Positions 43,790 through 56,483 of a stretch of DNA of 64,000 bases are shown here, in pieces. A model generated the notes under the pieces. It was given only the letters and a program-made list of their open reading frames with translations, was not told the DNA's origin and did no database searches. The stretch is from assembly GCF_032854445.1 (NCBI RefSeq), contig NC_088306.1, positions 28,059,764-28,123,763 on the forward strand, in the 5' to 3' direction. Position numbers and translations under genes: made by a program. How positions within the stretch are numbered: position 1 is the first letter of the stretch; each line of letters starts with the position of its first letter. The stretch is from Liolophura sinensis. Its lineage: Eukaryota; Mollusca; Polyplacophora; Chitonida; Chitonidae.

Positions 43790-45820
43790 GTTTCCGGAGA
43801 AAGAAGGATGAAATGGGTGGGGGGATCCTTTGCTGGGGAGAGGGAGAAATGTTAACATTTTATTGTGGGTTATTGATTAGTGAGGGTGGGGCTGTTGACT
43901 TAATGTAAAATACAAAAAAAAAACTATATAAGTAAAGACAAGACGGTTATTAATTTTTATTTGGATTCGCAGGCTTAATCTCAATAAGCTCCGAAGAAAT
44001 TTATTTTGATGATTTAAATATTTCGACTTTAATTAAGTCACCCACAGGAGATTTTTCCAGGAGATTTAAATGTCGTCTTCATATACAGCTTATATACATC
44101 GTCAGGTAAGTTAATAATACCTGAGAGGTGACTGCACACATTAACCGTCATACTTATCCTATAAGCGAAAGAAATAACAAAACATCGGAAACCAGAAGTG
44201 TTCTATGGGACATGAGTTACAAACCCATGTATATAACCCATATACACGAATACATGGCAGACGAGTGTGGTTATTTTGTATCCCTGTTTTGTATTTTGTA
44301 TCCCTGTTTTGTATTTTGCAACCTGTTTTGTATTTTGTATCCCTGTTTAAAAATTTGTTTGCATCGGTAAAGATTCAGCTATTTACAGTAACATTTTTTT
44401 AAGGAATCGTCATCTTTGTTTTAAGCCTGAACAAATTTAACATGTTGGCTTTTTCTCAAGATTTCATCTTCAGGTTGTCATCCCGTATAATCAGCTTCAG
44501 TGCTATTTGTCACAGATACGTAAAGCATCAGATTTATCTACAGCATGGATTAATACGCAAGTTTTCTACAACTTGCATAAGAAAGCATTTAGAAAAAATG
44601 TAGCATTTGTTCAGATATGAACGGCCAGCTCTCATTTGGGCATCAAGGAAATCCAAACTGATATTACACGGGTATGTATCATTACATATAAGTTAATTTA
44701 GCTACAGTGTTTTGTGCCGTATATACTTATACGATGGGTTCGTTTATTACGATTCATTCGGGGAAGTTTGAATCACACCTAATATATCTTGTAATAAAAC
44801 AAACTCTTTTTTAATTCATTCATGCGATCCTTTGATTAGTTCTCAAGAATGTTTCCATTGTATTCAAGATGGGTGTAAGAAATTGGAGCACTTAATATTA
44901 GATTTTAATTCTTCAATCTTTGGCCAAAACAAGCTTTACTGCGAGTAGCCTGTTTGTGTATTTGGGAGGATTATCTCTAATAAACAATTAGGATTATCTT
45001 CATCCGAACTCGGGCAACTACTTTAGCAAAGGATACTTGTTTCTAATGCAAATATACATTCTGGTATAAGTGCTTATATACAATGTGGTGACCACTGTGG
45101 CCATGTATAATTATAATGATCACTACAGCAAGAAACTATTATTAACCGGAAAGGATATACGTATGTTTGACAATAGCGCTGAAATTACATGTAGCTCTCT
45201 GTGTTTATCTGTCGCTTGTGGTTGGTCAAATGCTCGACTCCTTATATAATAGCACTGGCCAATGACTTATCAAGAGGCTTTGATGCTATAGACTATAGGC
45301 ACTTTCTGCGGGATGCCAAGGCAATCTTCGAGCTTGTTTAAAGACAGTTGTATTGAATATTTCAATTAAAACTCTAACTTTTATGTGATTGGTTACAGAG
45401 CCATAACTATGAGTGTGTAATTTAATTTTGTTGAAGTGAAACTCGTGTAAATCAACATCACGCTCTAGAACGAGATTGCAGGCTGTTAGATAGTCTAGTG
45501 TTCCGGTATCAATCCTGTCGTTTGGAGAAAAAACATGTGTAACCCTGACGATGTCAGAAATCCCTAATATGCAGGGACATTGTTCTTTTACACATAGAAT
45601 ATAAGTACTGAGAGTTAATTTTAAAAAATAGTAATCATTATATAAATGTATATATTTGACCCGTGTTGAACGATCAATATATATATATATATATTCATGC
45701 TGATTTATGTCATTTATGTATTTGACTGATGTTTACGCCGTTAGAGCGTTGTGTGACGGTCACTCTTGAAGGAGAGACAGTAGCGTAAAAAAGTTTCATG
45801 GAGAAACGCAAATAAACCAG
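43790..45820. other. Upstream flank of the bHLH gene, repeat-poor
   Basis: About 2 kb without SINE copies or long arrays. It contains only a ttttgtatccctg repeat (about 44,275-44,345) and a short (TA) run near 45,680. No coding exon was recognised. Possibly regulatory, by position only. Confidence 0.4.
44275..44345. repeat. Short tgttttgtattttgtatccc repeat
   Basis: About 3.5 imperfect units of roughly 20 bp. Confidence 0.8.
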
Positions 45821-45837
45821 ATTGTACTATGTATTAA

Positions 45838-46040
45838 CTTTGTTTTTAGTTTTATGCCGAATTCAAGAATATTTCACTTATACGACGGCGTCCATTATTC
45901 AGTATAATGGTGGGAGGAAACCGGACAGAGGTCCGCGTGTACACATGAAACTTCTACCAGACCTTCCCACGCACAACTCACAGCAACTGTATTGGTGGGA
46001 AGCTAATGAGATGGTAAACCACTAGGCCACAAAGTCCCTC
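45838..46040 (-). mobile_element. SINE A, diverged
   Basis: Minus-strand pieces in order: ttttatgccgaattcaagaa, tatttcacttatacgacggc, taatggtgggaggaaaccgg, accttcccacgcacaactca and an end ccactaggccacaaagtccc from the tRNA-like head. Confidence 0.8.
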
Positions 46041-46049
46041 GGATTACAC

Positions 46050-46775
46050 TAAGATGTAGGACTATCTTATATGATTGTAGAGAATGGTCACTGCTCCATG
46101 GCCTCCTGGCGTCAGGTGAAAACGGGTGATCCATGGAGCGATCGCCGTACACTTCATATAGGCACAACAGTGTCTGTATGAAGCGTATACACTAACGTCC
46201 GTCAAATGTAACATTTTTTCGGTATCATTTACACTTATATAAAAACTCAGTAGTACCCAACGGCTGTGTGCAGGGGTAAGTCTCAAAAAGTGCTAATGCC
46301 AGTTACCAATTAAGCCGGAGGATTACATATAGGTGAACACTCGAAAATTTAGCATTTGTCCTACATATAACCTTATATTATCTAATCTGCATGCCGCTAA
46401 TACATTTGCTTTCCCTCGGCGTTCGTGGATCATCGGAATTCCATTTTTCAATCTTATGAAATCCGTTTTCTTTGGACTTTTTTGCCACTTTTAGTAGAAA
46501 AGTTTAGATTTGAAGGTTTTTGTTTTTGATGTATCTTTTTACATAGCGGTATATTGGAAATCCTCCTAAACATCGACAGGGTCAGTTATATACATCAAGT
46601 ATATATATATACATGTCCTTAGTTGTTTATGCATGTTTTTATTTGTTTATTTATTTATTTAACGCCATACTCAAAAGCACTGGAAAGAACATATGTATCA
46701 AGCATTAGTCGTAACTTTTCATCGGTACATTTATATGTGGGAGTTAACAAATGAATCTTTGGGACCGTTGGGGCC
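46050..46775. other. Intergenic, nothing recognised
   Basis: No gene or repeat family was recognised. A small palindrome (gatccatggagcgatcg) occurs near 46,127. Confidence 0.4.
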
Positions 46776-46784
46776 GATGTTATT

Positions 46785-46990
46785 AGCGTGCCGACGCGGC
46801 GCAATGACTAATTAAGGCTCTCACCAATGTTCATGCTGAATTCCTCTCCGGCTGTATGCGGGAAGGCCTGCCAGCAGACTGCGGATGGTTGTGCCCGGCC
46901 TCTGGCCGGTTTCCTCCCACCACGCTAGCCCCCGTCGTATATAAACGAAATGCTCTTGAGTGCGGAGTTAAATACCAATCAAATAACTAA
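46785..46990 (+). mobile_element. SINE A, diverged
   Basis: Plus-strand order: cgcggcgcaatgactaat, ggctctcaccaatgttcatg, ctgaattcctctccggctgt, ggtttcctcccaccacgcta, cccccgtcgtatataaacga and taccaatcaaataactaaat. The tRNA-like A-box region is mostly lost. Confidence 0.82.
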
Positions 46991-47837
46991 ATCAAAATCT
47001 TGATGTTCAGGACTATTTTATTTGCCCGGCCAGGTTTATTGGTGTAGGAAACCGGACAGGGCCCGGACGAAGCCACCGCCCTGCGCCAAGTACCAGAAAA
47101 AATCCCCTAACTAGAAGCTGCAGAGGATTCAGCCGAAACCGGGCTGGAAGGACAAAATACAGGATATCTGTAATAAACATGAGCTGAATCTTTGTCTAAA
47201 GTTTGTATGGCAAGCTAATGCGTACTAAATAAACAGCATCAACTCTCAATCGGAAGTTTAACATTAAGTAAATAAGTCTTCATAATTACCTGTATACATA
47301 TCAATCGGCACAGTTGGAACCCATTTAAATCTGCACTGACATACATGTATATACATATAACCCAATCGTTCGCCAGCGCACTGTCCTGTTAACGTTTCCT
47401 TACGCGCAAACTCGGCATGGATCGCACGTTAATGGACATGACAGAATTCCAAATACAATTATGAATCATAAATAAATGCTAGAAAGGCACGTGTTTGTAA
47501 TTAATTCCGAAAGCCATTTCAGAGAGAATGAATTGGTGTAAGGTGCTGACTTGACTTATTCACTGACATGAATATATTAATTACAAAGTTATTCAGTGAT
47601 GGGATACGGAAATACATGGTGTCAGTGACGCTTATATTGAGCGAGAAGTCAAAGGACATGTTTCCTGTAACATTCTGTCTCTTTACAATAAATATCAAAT
47701 CTTTTGTATCCCTTGCTAAACCCATAGAATACTGATAAAAATGTATATTTATTTACTTACATATCTGCATGTATACTGATTAATGTGTTTGCATATATTG
47801 ATTGATTTTTTGCACACCGGGCACACAAGCATATGTA

Positions 47838-48075
47838 TTAAGAGACTGAAGGTTCCTTTCCTCATTTACAGCGTTCGAGTTATCGACTTAACCCCAACAC
47901 CTTTCCCTTGGGTCGTCAGGAATCTTCACCTCAGGATAGCCCCACCCCAAATCTTCACCATTTACTTCTTACAGGTTTATCACGTGTCTGTATAAAGACG
48001 ACAAGGTAATTGGCCCTATACAGTGCTGACAATGTCTTATATACAATACGGCTTCTGTTCAAGAACAACCATTTG
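47838..48075. repeat. Dispersed repeat Y, copy 1
   Basis: Ordered matches to 50,288-50,590: agagactgaaggttcc, tacagcgttcgagttat, ccctatacagtgctgacaat and cggcttctgttcaagaac. Confidence 0.6.
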
Positions 48076-50287
48076 GGGCTCACTGTATACGCCCCCCCCC
48101 CCCCCCAATAACCCTCCTAACACTCCCACACCTCCCCGTCCTCTCACACTTACTCCTTCCGATCAGTATCGCTGATCCTCCCTGGCTGAAGTTTCTGAAT
48201 GTATGCTTACTTCGGTCCATTATTTCAGATCAAAGTATAGCTTTACGTCGTTATGTAACGTACATGTATAACAAAAGATGACATGACATAAGGAGTCGTT
48301 TGGACGCTCAAGAACATTTAGTAATTAGGTTCATACTTCGGGGTTCTTTCTTAATTACAACTTGAGAATTTATTTAATATTTAAAACCCTTAAAGTTACT
48401 TGGCTTTAGATAGGAAAGCATTAGAAAGACTCCACAGAAAGCATCAGGCAAAGTTTATAGCCATCGATGTATGCATATGTACATGGCTAAGGGGAAAATC
48501 GAGTACGACGTTAACCAAAAATAAAATATTTGAAGTAACTAGAATACTTTAAAAATAATTATTGTGACATTCAAAGTCACATTAATTATGGAAGAGAACT
48601 TTAGAAGCTTTCTCGGCTTTTTTGAGACTCTGCAAAAGTTTTACCTGTAGGCCTACAGCCCCTTTGTGGATTATAGTCAGTTGCAGTTGACACACGCATA
48701 CAGACGGCATAGTTTATTATTGCAAATAACGTTTGCTTTGTGCTTGGTCGAGTTAGTAAAAACGGTGCAGTGGAGCGACAGTCTTTCTGGGCCAGCATAC
48801 ACATATACATGCGATGCCAGGAGCTAGTTTTGGTACTATTTCTGCTGGTAGCGTTATACCGAGCAGCTTGTACATAAACACCAAGTTCCGACCCATCGGC
48901 TATATGCACTATAGGGAAACTCTGAAATTGCTAATGGTAATTAACAATTATGAGCACAGTTTACACATACCTCTGTACATACAATATTACATGTCTTTGG
49001 CATATAGCGTATATGACGCGTGTGGGGAGAGGGACATGTAGTTGGGGGGCGGGGGGTGGGGGGATAGCACATGTAACACTCACCAGGGTGTGAAAATTCG
49101 CGCGCCATTACATCCTTTACACAACTTTTGTTATCTAAATTACCACAAGCATTTCCTTTCAGTAAATAAATGAATAAATAGTTTGCCTTCAACCGGCGTT
49201 TGTAGATTATCTTATTATGAGATTTATTTTCTTGAAATATTTTGCTTTTCCTCACTTCAAACTAAAATTTTAGCTCTACAGGTTTGATGTTTCTGATGTA
49301 AAGTTATAAATATTAGAAATCCTCTAATACATCGCATATACAGTATGCCTGTTTTTCCAGGTGGAATTTAGACACTTCGCTGGGAAGTACTTGCATGTAA
49401 CAAGTACATAACATAGCCCTATGTATGGCCTACAGCTCGTCACCGGTATATAACCTATTTATTTAGTTGATCACGACAAACATTTTCCCCTCTATGACAC
49501 GGTTACCTTTGTCCCTTAAGTTCGATGTTTAAATAAATAACAGCCTTCACAAAATACCCCTATAGTCCTATATGTCAGTCGGCGCGAGTTTGACAAACCT
49601 GGGCGGCAGGGGAGTTACTTTATTATCTTAAATTCCTAGCTTAGAGTGACTACCTTAATGACAGGCGGAACAATTCTCGATAAAAATTAATTTTCAATCG
49701 AATTAAAAATGGCGAATAATGTCAGGCATGAAACTCCTCCGGCAGCTCTGAATTTTTTTAGGAGCTTTTTCTTTATTTTCACTAATATAGAAATAAGATA
49801 AATTTTGAAAGTACTGAAATCAGCACTCTGTTTACTTTCAGAACAGGTATACATATATGTACATTCTATCAATTATAGTTTGGATTACTCATAACAAAAT
49901 GCTGAACGTGGCCAAGACAGATTTTAGTATCATTAATCAATACTCACATAGGGCACAACTGGAGTTTAAGTAAATGTCCGATTTTATCAAAGGAATCAGA
50001 AGCTAATGTTACAGACAAAACAACATTTGTTTTTGTAAAACATCATAGTGAAGTGTTTTTGATTGCATGAGTGAATTGGCAAACTACAGCTACTGTATCA
50101 GCTACTTACTCAACAGATTCACGACTGTGAGTGAGCTGGACTGTGTTTCATTAAAACCTATATGATATCTGGTGTAATCCCTGTCTTCTTTTCCTGATAT
50201 TTTGGGGGGGGGGGGTTGATATATATATAGATGCATATTAAATAACTGATTTTGAAAATCTAATGGTGCCATTTGCCGCAACAGGTC

Positions 50288-50590
50288 TACAAGAGGCTGA
50301 AAGTTTCTTTTTTTATTCAAAGCGTTCGGGTTATAATCAGACACCCTTCCTCTCCCCCCCCCCCCCCCCGACAAGGGAATGGGCTTACATGTATCAGCAA
50401 CATCCTTCCTTTACGAATCCCCTTCCCATGCACCTTCACCACACATGCCGTACAAGTACTAACCACCGATCCATTCCCAGTAACGGCCGTGGGGATAATT
50501 ACCCTTATCTATTACACAGTGCAGACATTGTTTCGTACAGAGTTTGAGAAGCGATGGAGTTGACATAAAGCTGCTCCTGTTCAAGAACGT
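50288..50590. repeat. Dispersed repeat Y, copy 2
   Basis: Partner of copy 1: agaggctgaaagtttc, tcaaagcgttcgggttat, attacacagtgcagacattg and aagctgctcctgttcaagaa. It carries a long C-run after ccttcctctc. Confidence 0.6.
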
Positions 50591-50791
50591 ATCACATTCT
50601 ATGCCAGATCCTAACCACTGCATCCACCCCCATACACAATCCCACTGCTACCCACTAATCCTTTCCCCCGCTAATTCCACCCCCAGGTCAGAAAACGCTG
50701 TGCATGCACAATTACATACTCCTTTCGAAATTATAGATGTTCCATATAGTGGCTATCATTATGATGTCCATTGGTTTACATCCAATCCAAT

Positions 50792-50870
50792 GTAACAACG
50801 TAACAACGTAACAACGTGACAACGTTACAACGTTACAACGTTACAACGTTACAACGTGACAACGTGACGT
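50792..50870. repeat. 8-bp tandem repeat gtaacaac
   Basis: About ten units of gtaacaac with gtgacaac and gttacaac variants. Confidence 0.93.
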
Positions 50871-51030
50871 TCATTTTAACGTTGCAGAAAATTTGGAAGC
50901 TGCATAATGAGTGAAAATTTCTGGTTTGTTCCATTTGTCAGGACGGATCAGAATGACAATAACGGCACAGTTCAGTAAAACTTCTGGTATCTTTTAAAAT
51001 TTATATTGGTTTCCTTTACCAATAAACCTG

Positions 51031-51085
51031 GTCACCGTCGTGCAAGGAGACCTCGAGTATACGGCGTAAAACCGCGTAGAAAGGA
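51031..51085 (+). mobile_element. SINE A tail remnant
   Basis: Only ggtcaccgtcgtgcaagg, cctcgagtatacggcgtaaa and acc remain of the 3' end. Confidence 0.5.
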
Positions 51086-51440
51086 AATAAAACGAATACT
51101 TTAAATTCGCTCAACGTCTTTTAAAACCGAGACACACGTCGCATTAGGAGAGAACCGGATATTATGAGTCTCAGACCACTTTCTTTCTGAGAATTAGTTT
51201 GCATCCTTAATTCTTGTTGATAATGCAGAAACAAATAAAGGGCATTTAAATTGTGACTTGTTGCAAATAATAATATATTAATCTGCCCAAAACACACACT
51301 GAAAAAGTAATCTGTTAATTTTAACCGAAAATGTGTTGTCCGAGTGATGGAATATAGAATTCTATATTATGTTATTATAACATAACAATGTGTCGCAATA
51401 AATATATATATATCCTGCTAGCCTAATATAATATTTATGA

Positions 51441-51770
51441 TGAGTGAGTGAGTGCCTCGGGTTTAACGTCGTACTGAACAATTTTTCAGTCATATGTCAA
51501 CGAAGAGTCCTTAAAGTGCATGTAATGTGCCTTGCTGCAGGACAGATTTCCATTGCTCTTTTCTCTAGTGCTGCTTCACTGAGACGCCTGACCGAAGGCA
51601 AGCAAGCAGCCCCGCCGGAGCCATTATACTGATATGAGTCAACCAGTCGTTGCACTTTTCCCTTAATGCTGAACGCCAAGCGAGGAAAATTCTTCCTCTT
51701 TTTTTAGGTCTTATAGGTGTGACCCAACCCAGGATTGACACTGCATGGATCTACCGCTTCGAATGTTGAA
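51441..51770 (-). mobile_element. SINE B subfamily, full-length copy
   Basis: Same structure as 39,346-39,690 on the minus strand: ggttgggtcacacctataag, cctcgcttggcgttcagcat, actggttgactcatatcagt, then tggaaatctgtcctgcagca and the tail catatgactgaaaaattgtt, cagtacgacgttaaacc. Similarity to that copy is high over about 320 bp. Confidence 0.85.
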
Positions 51771-51989
51771 TGTTTTATTTTGAGTTGTGATATGACAGGT
51801 GTGCTATGTTTAACAGAATAAACTGCTGGAATAACAAAATACTTCCTAGCATCTTTCATACAAGAAACTTTCTGTTAAATTTAACAGATTACTTTTTGAG
51901 GGTACATTATTCCACTTTATTAAAAACATGTCAATCTAACTAACTTACGGTTTGCTCTGTGAAATTATATAAGTGTTGGCTGCACGAAA

Positions 51990-52075
51990 TGTTGGAAACC
52001 CACGACCATCGGCAGGTTGCTAGAGGAAGCCAGCAAGAGCTAGGGTTGAACTCACAACGATCGCATTGGCCAAAA
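51990..52075 (-). mobile_element. SINE A internal fragment
   Basis: gaaacccacgaccatcggca, ggttgctagaggaagccagc, gttgaactcacaacgatcgc match the middle of family A on the minus strand; both ends are missing. Confidence 0.65.
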
Positions 52076-52079
52076 ATTA

Positions 52080-53320
52080 ACATGTGTTTTATTTAGTACG
52101 CAAAAAAACATCGATTTACGATTTACACATCGTTCCTGGAGATTACAAAGACCAGGTAGAATAAAGCTGATAGTTTTATGGGCCCCGGCCTCTCCCCTTT
52201 TAGAATGCTCAACACGCCTAGACCTTAATAAAACTGTCATCCTGATGTATGCTGACTGACACTTTCACCTGGATATACATATACAATGCAGCTATCAAAA
52301 TATAAACACCTGGATCATATATATACATGTAAATTAAGCCAAAACAGTCCCGCTCTTCTGTTTTTCTTTGTTTAGCTCTATATGAAACTTTCAATTCTTT
52401 TGTTGCTTTTCTTTCTGCCATCAACGTTTTTTAATTCCCTTTGCTCTTTTGTCACTAAGCCTTGTTTATACTGCGATCGGCTCAGTTGTATATTTTGAAA
52501 CTGTATACAAGTACATATGCATAAAGCAAGTAAATTTTGCGAAGACATTAGACGTAAATTTAATATCGTAGATAGAAAGCTAAGCAGAACTAACATATTC
52601 ATTTATAAACTGCATGTTCTGTTCAAAGGAATTGTCATTCCAACTTGAGTAAAGGATTACAAGACTTCCATGCAAAATACTTAAAGCTCGTCTAGTCAGA
52701 CAATTTATCATTTATACAAGCGATTCGTTAACTAGTTCTGAAATCTGTACATACTGTTTTTATCACTCCATGTCTTCTTTTATTCAGCTGTGTCTAACAC
52801 GATAAAGGCGCACTTAGCCATAATTCAAGATTATAATCATGCAATATATAGCTACCGGTATATGCGATAGGCAATGAATCCATTGATATAATAACGGTGT
52901 GTACAGAGTACTGTACATTTGATTTGTATCTTTATTTCATTGTTGCCTACACTATGGTCGTTAGTTTTATAAGTGAATGGAACCCAGCTACTCAGCCATT
53001 CATGAATTTTGGCATTTCTAGTTTCTGAGGAATTTTCCCCATGTATGACGTATGCAGATACATACATGTATCCACGCCATCATGGCGAGAGGCGAATTGA
53101 GTTGGCTTCAGCGATACCGTGAGACGATGAAAACGGCCAACAATCGCCGTCAATCCATTGTTGTCACCTGTAGGGCCAGTTGTTCTATAGTGTATAGAAA
53201 ATTAAGCCAGGATTAAATCTTAATACTTATCTTGACCTGATACAAAGTTATAATAATACTTTACTCCATACTTAATTGCTAATACACTTTTGAACATATC
53301 TCAACCAAACACGTATACTC
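52080..53320. other. Gene-free stretch
   Basis: AT-rich. No exon, RNA gene or repeat family was recognised. Confidence 0.4.
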
Positions 53321-53324
53321 CTCA

Positions 53325-53435
53325 CAGCTCATCTGCAGCTTACGCTCGCTTTATATCACTGCCACCACTAGACAAGCCTGGACTTTGGAGCCTTTGCGAC
53401 GCACGTAGGATTGTTTACACTTAGCCTCACCACTC
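53325..53435. repeat. Dispersed repeat, copy 2 (related at 14.0 kb)
   Basis: cttacgctcgctttatatca, ctgccaccactagacaag and ctttggagccttt match the order at 13,985-14,105. Confidence 0.55.
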
Positions 53436-53452
53436 TATGGTGCATTTGCGCG

Positions 53453-53537
53453 GATAATGCTGGCCGCCGTCGTATAAGTGAAATATTCTTGAGATCGGCG
53501 TAAAACACAAATCAAAAAAAAAAAAAAAAAAAAAAAA
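53453..53537 (+). mobile_element. SINE A 3' end with poly-A
   Basis: ataatgctggccgccgtcgt, ataagtgaaatattcttgag, atcggcgtaaaacacaaatc followed by about 20 A. Strongly 5'-truncated. Confidence 0.9.
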
Positions 53538-54245
53538 GAAATTACAGCCCTGTTGTTCACTGTTGAAATTACAGCCCTGGCTTCTGTATATATATACGCC
53601 TGTATAAAATTATTTTCTATACGATGTCTACATACTCAGCCCGAATAACAGTATTACTTGATTCGTATTCCGGACGGATTTCATCATTGCCTTAATTGGT
53701 AATCTCAGTGTTACCAGTGTCCATTGTTTCGGCAGCTCTTTGAAGTGTGTGTATGTACATCTCTACACCGGTAATCAACTTACACAAACGAACAAAATCC
53801 TGTGTAAGTGAAAACAGATGCACTCTTGACAGCTGACGGATCTTTATCGTGATGCCGCCAAATAAGTACTTCGCTAATTTTAGGTGAAACTGAAAAGAGC
53901 ATGCTTTTGTACAGTTTACCATTTAATAAAAGTCGGCCAGGCTTCTGAGTATTAAGGCACCCGGATCTGTATTAACCGAACATATTTTTTAAATCACAAG
54001 AGTCGCCCTGCACTTGTACAAGGGAGTTAAGCAGACTAAATCGATCACGTGATTTTAAGGCACATGTTGTCTTCATTTGTTCTGAGTTCAGTTACAAATG
54101 TATATGGAGATGTGTGCGTCGTTCTTTCTGGTATAGGTGAGTAACCCATGCAGTTGCGATTATATTGACTGCAATATCGTGTAAACATATATGTTTCTTT
54201 GTTTATGATCGTATACATTAACTGTTTTTAATTTACGTAAAGCCG

Positions 54246-54360
<115 letters not shown>

Positions 54361-55699
54361 TGGCTTTTATGAGCATGTATGCAGTCGGATCGTTGCCCAG
54401 ACAGTCTCCATTAAGGATGGGTTTGGGGAGATGGGGAGATTATAGATGTATATACATGTTACTCTATTAATTGAAAACGAAAGGAAAAGTGTGTTTATGG
54501 GGAAAGCTGAGACATTTTCAGATTACGAATCAAGACCATGCACGAGCACCACATGAGATAAATCTCGTGAGAAAACTCACTTGATTTTGCGATTGTGGAA
54601 GGTCTATCTGTCATGTTTTTCGATGTACCGTTTGACGAAATCTAAGGGATATAGTTCATGTGATGCGAAATCCCGCTGCTCAGCGTAAATGTAATTCAAA
54701 ATGCTAGAACTGACAAGTGAGTTTACCCGATAACCTACAAATCTCGCTCTAAAGCGTGATTTTGCTTTATACATGACTGATGCGACAAATATAAGGTGAC
54801 TTGCATTACGACTTACCAACTGTGTTTTCGCTACATATAGATATGAACTGATATCGGAAGATACCTCACCCGTTTTCCTGATGACGCATATAGGCCTATG
54901 TGTCCACTGATTTTCATTTTTACATTGGAATCAGTTGGTAGATAAATCTCAAAAAAAAAAAAACAGATGAAAAAAAAGACAAAACAAAAAAACTGCATGT
55001 TGTCCATGTAAACACAGTATAAAGCCACGTACTCTCCCGCAGTCTGTTATAACTAGTCGCACAATCCCATGAGCTCTCGCGATATTTCCCCGGAAGTCGA
55101 ATATCATTCATCAGATGGTATATATATATATATATATAGCATAGGCTACCTGTTGAGTACCTAGGCCTACATAATCCTTATATGAAGATATCCTTACATA
55201 AAAGGCTATAATTAATGCCAGATTTTTTAAATACGAAAATAATATGGAACTGTTTGTTTGCACGTATATATTGTCCGTAATAAAAGTCTCGATGAGTGGG
55301 GATTGTCGACTGACATTGTCGGAACAATTATACTATAATAGTTCCATGTCGTAATCATGAAAAGGGCATGCATGTTATTGTTAAATTCTTTGTCTTGTAC
55401 AATCAATTTAGTGAGGCATCTTGTAATTGCAGGTCTATCATGGAGCTGGTCGCGTGTTCGAATCCAGCTATGGCTGTTTCGTCTGCCGTTTTATGTGAAA
55501 ATGTTTGTTTGTTCACAATATATGTCTTTACCTGCATGGTAAGATGAGTAGAATTAGTGTTTCCTCCACCCACGTAGGCCTATATGTACACAGATTAGCT
55601 TATAATTTTTATTCCTGAACACGGAATAGCTAATGTTTAACACACTTGCTTTCTGTTATGTAAATCCCACATTGTTCGCAGTCATAGTCCCCATGTCAG

Positions 55700-55753
55700 T
55701 GAAAACAAAAACCTTGAACACGGCGTCAAATACCAATCAAATAAATAAACAAA
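55700..55753 (+). mobile_element. SINE A tail remnant
   Basis: cagtgaaaacaaaaaccttg, aacacggcgtcaaataccaa, tcaaataaataaac. Weak but in the correct order. Confidence 0.5.
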
Positions 55754-56409
55754 TGTCCCACTAAATACATAAATAAGCACGTGTAGACTACATCTGTAGT
55801 CTACATATGTAGTCTATAGGCTAGAGCCTGCATGGATAACTCTGATAGAAAAACAATGATAAAATCATTGTTGACAATTTGTAGTTAACAGATTACAAAG
55901 CTCATTCAAGTTTTATCAACCTTGGTTGCACATCATGAACAACGTTAATTCAACGTTATAGCGGGTATGTCCGATGTGCGCGCAGGATATATAGATCCAC
56001 ATGTACGCAGGGCCAACGTTGTAGGCCTACATGTACGCGTTGACCTGCGTCTGCTGCTATCAATCAGCGATATGCTACCGGTAGGCCTAATCACGTCAGA
56101 CAGATTAGATAGGTTTAAAAAATGTAGAGACCTAACTGTTTCTATTAAATTTGCATTTGGAAGGTTGAATTCTGATTTTTTTTCCAACTATTTGCAGCTG
56201 GTAACCGTTTACATTTTTTTATCCATGTATCCAAATTGCACTCGTACATTGTCTGTATTCTTGTACAAGCAGGTAAAAGTACGAGTGACACTTTATTGCA
56301 CCAGCTGATGAAAACAAGCAGCGCACGTTGCGAAGTCGTTGCAAAGCGCCCCCGATTTCTTCATATTTATTTCTTCATTCTAGAAACGTGACAGCTACAG
56401 AGAACCACG

Positions 56410-56483
56410 ATGGATGAGACAATAAGACACCACAACCCTAACCCGTTGCTAAAAGCGAATTGGGTTTCAAAGCTTTTTTTCTG
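56410..56483 (+). CDS. ABCC4: ABCC4-like coding exon 1
   Basis: From ATG to the donor CTG|gtaagt, phase 2. Encodes MDETIRHHNPNPLLKANWVS then KLFF and part of the first W of the FFWW motif. Upstream, tttcttcattctag at 56,370-56,383 looks like a splice acceptor, so this exon may begin at 56,384 with a separate 5' UTR exon further left. Confidence 0.9.

Larger units (their letters stand above)
47000..51430. other. Gene-poor region
   Basis: No exon with a recognisable protein. It contains two diverged copies of a repeat (47,838-48,075 and 50,288-50,590), a short C-run at 48,091, a C-run at 50,358 and an 8-bp tandem repeat at 50,792. Frames up to about 104 codons have no support. Confidence 0.5.

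Noticed and set aside
55967-56308. 113-codon plus-strand frame before the ABCC4-like gene
   Set aside because: No recognisable domain or coding-like composition; an opposite-strand frame over the same bases is also open.
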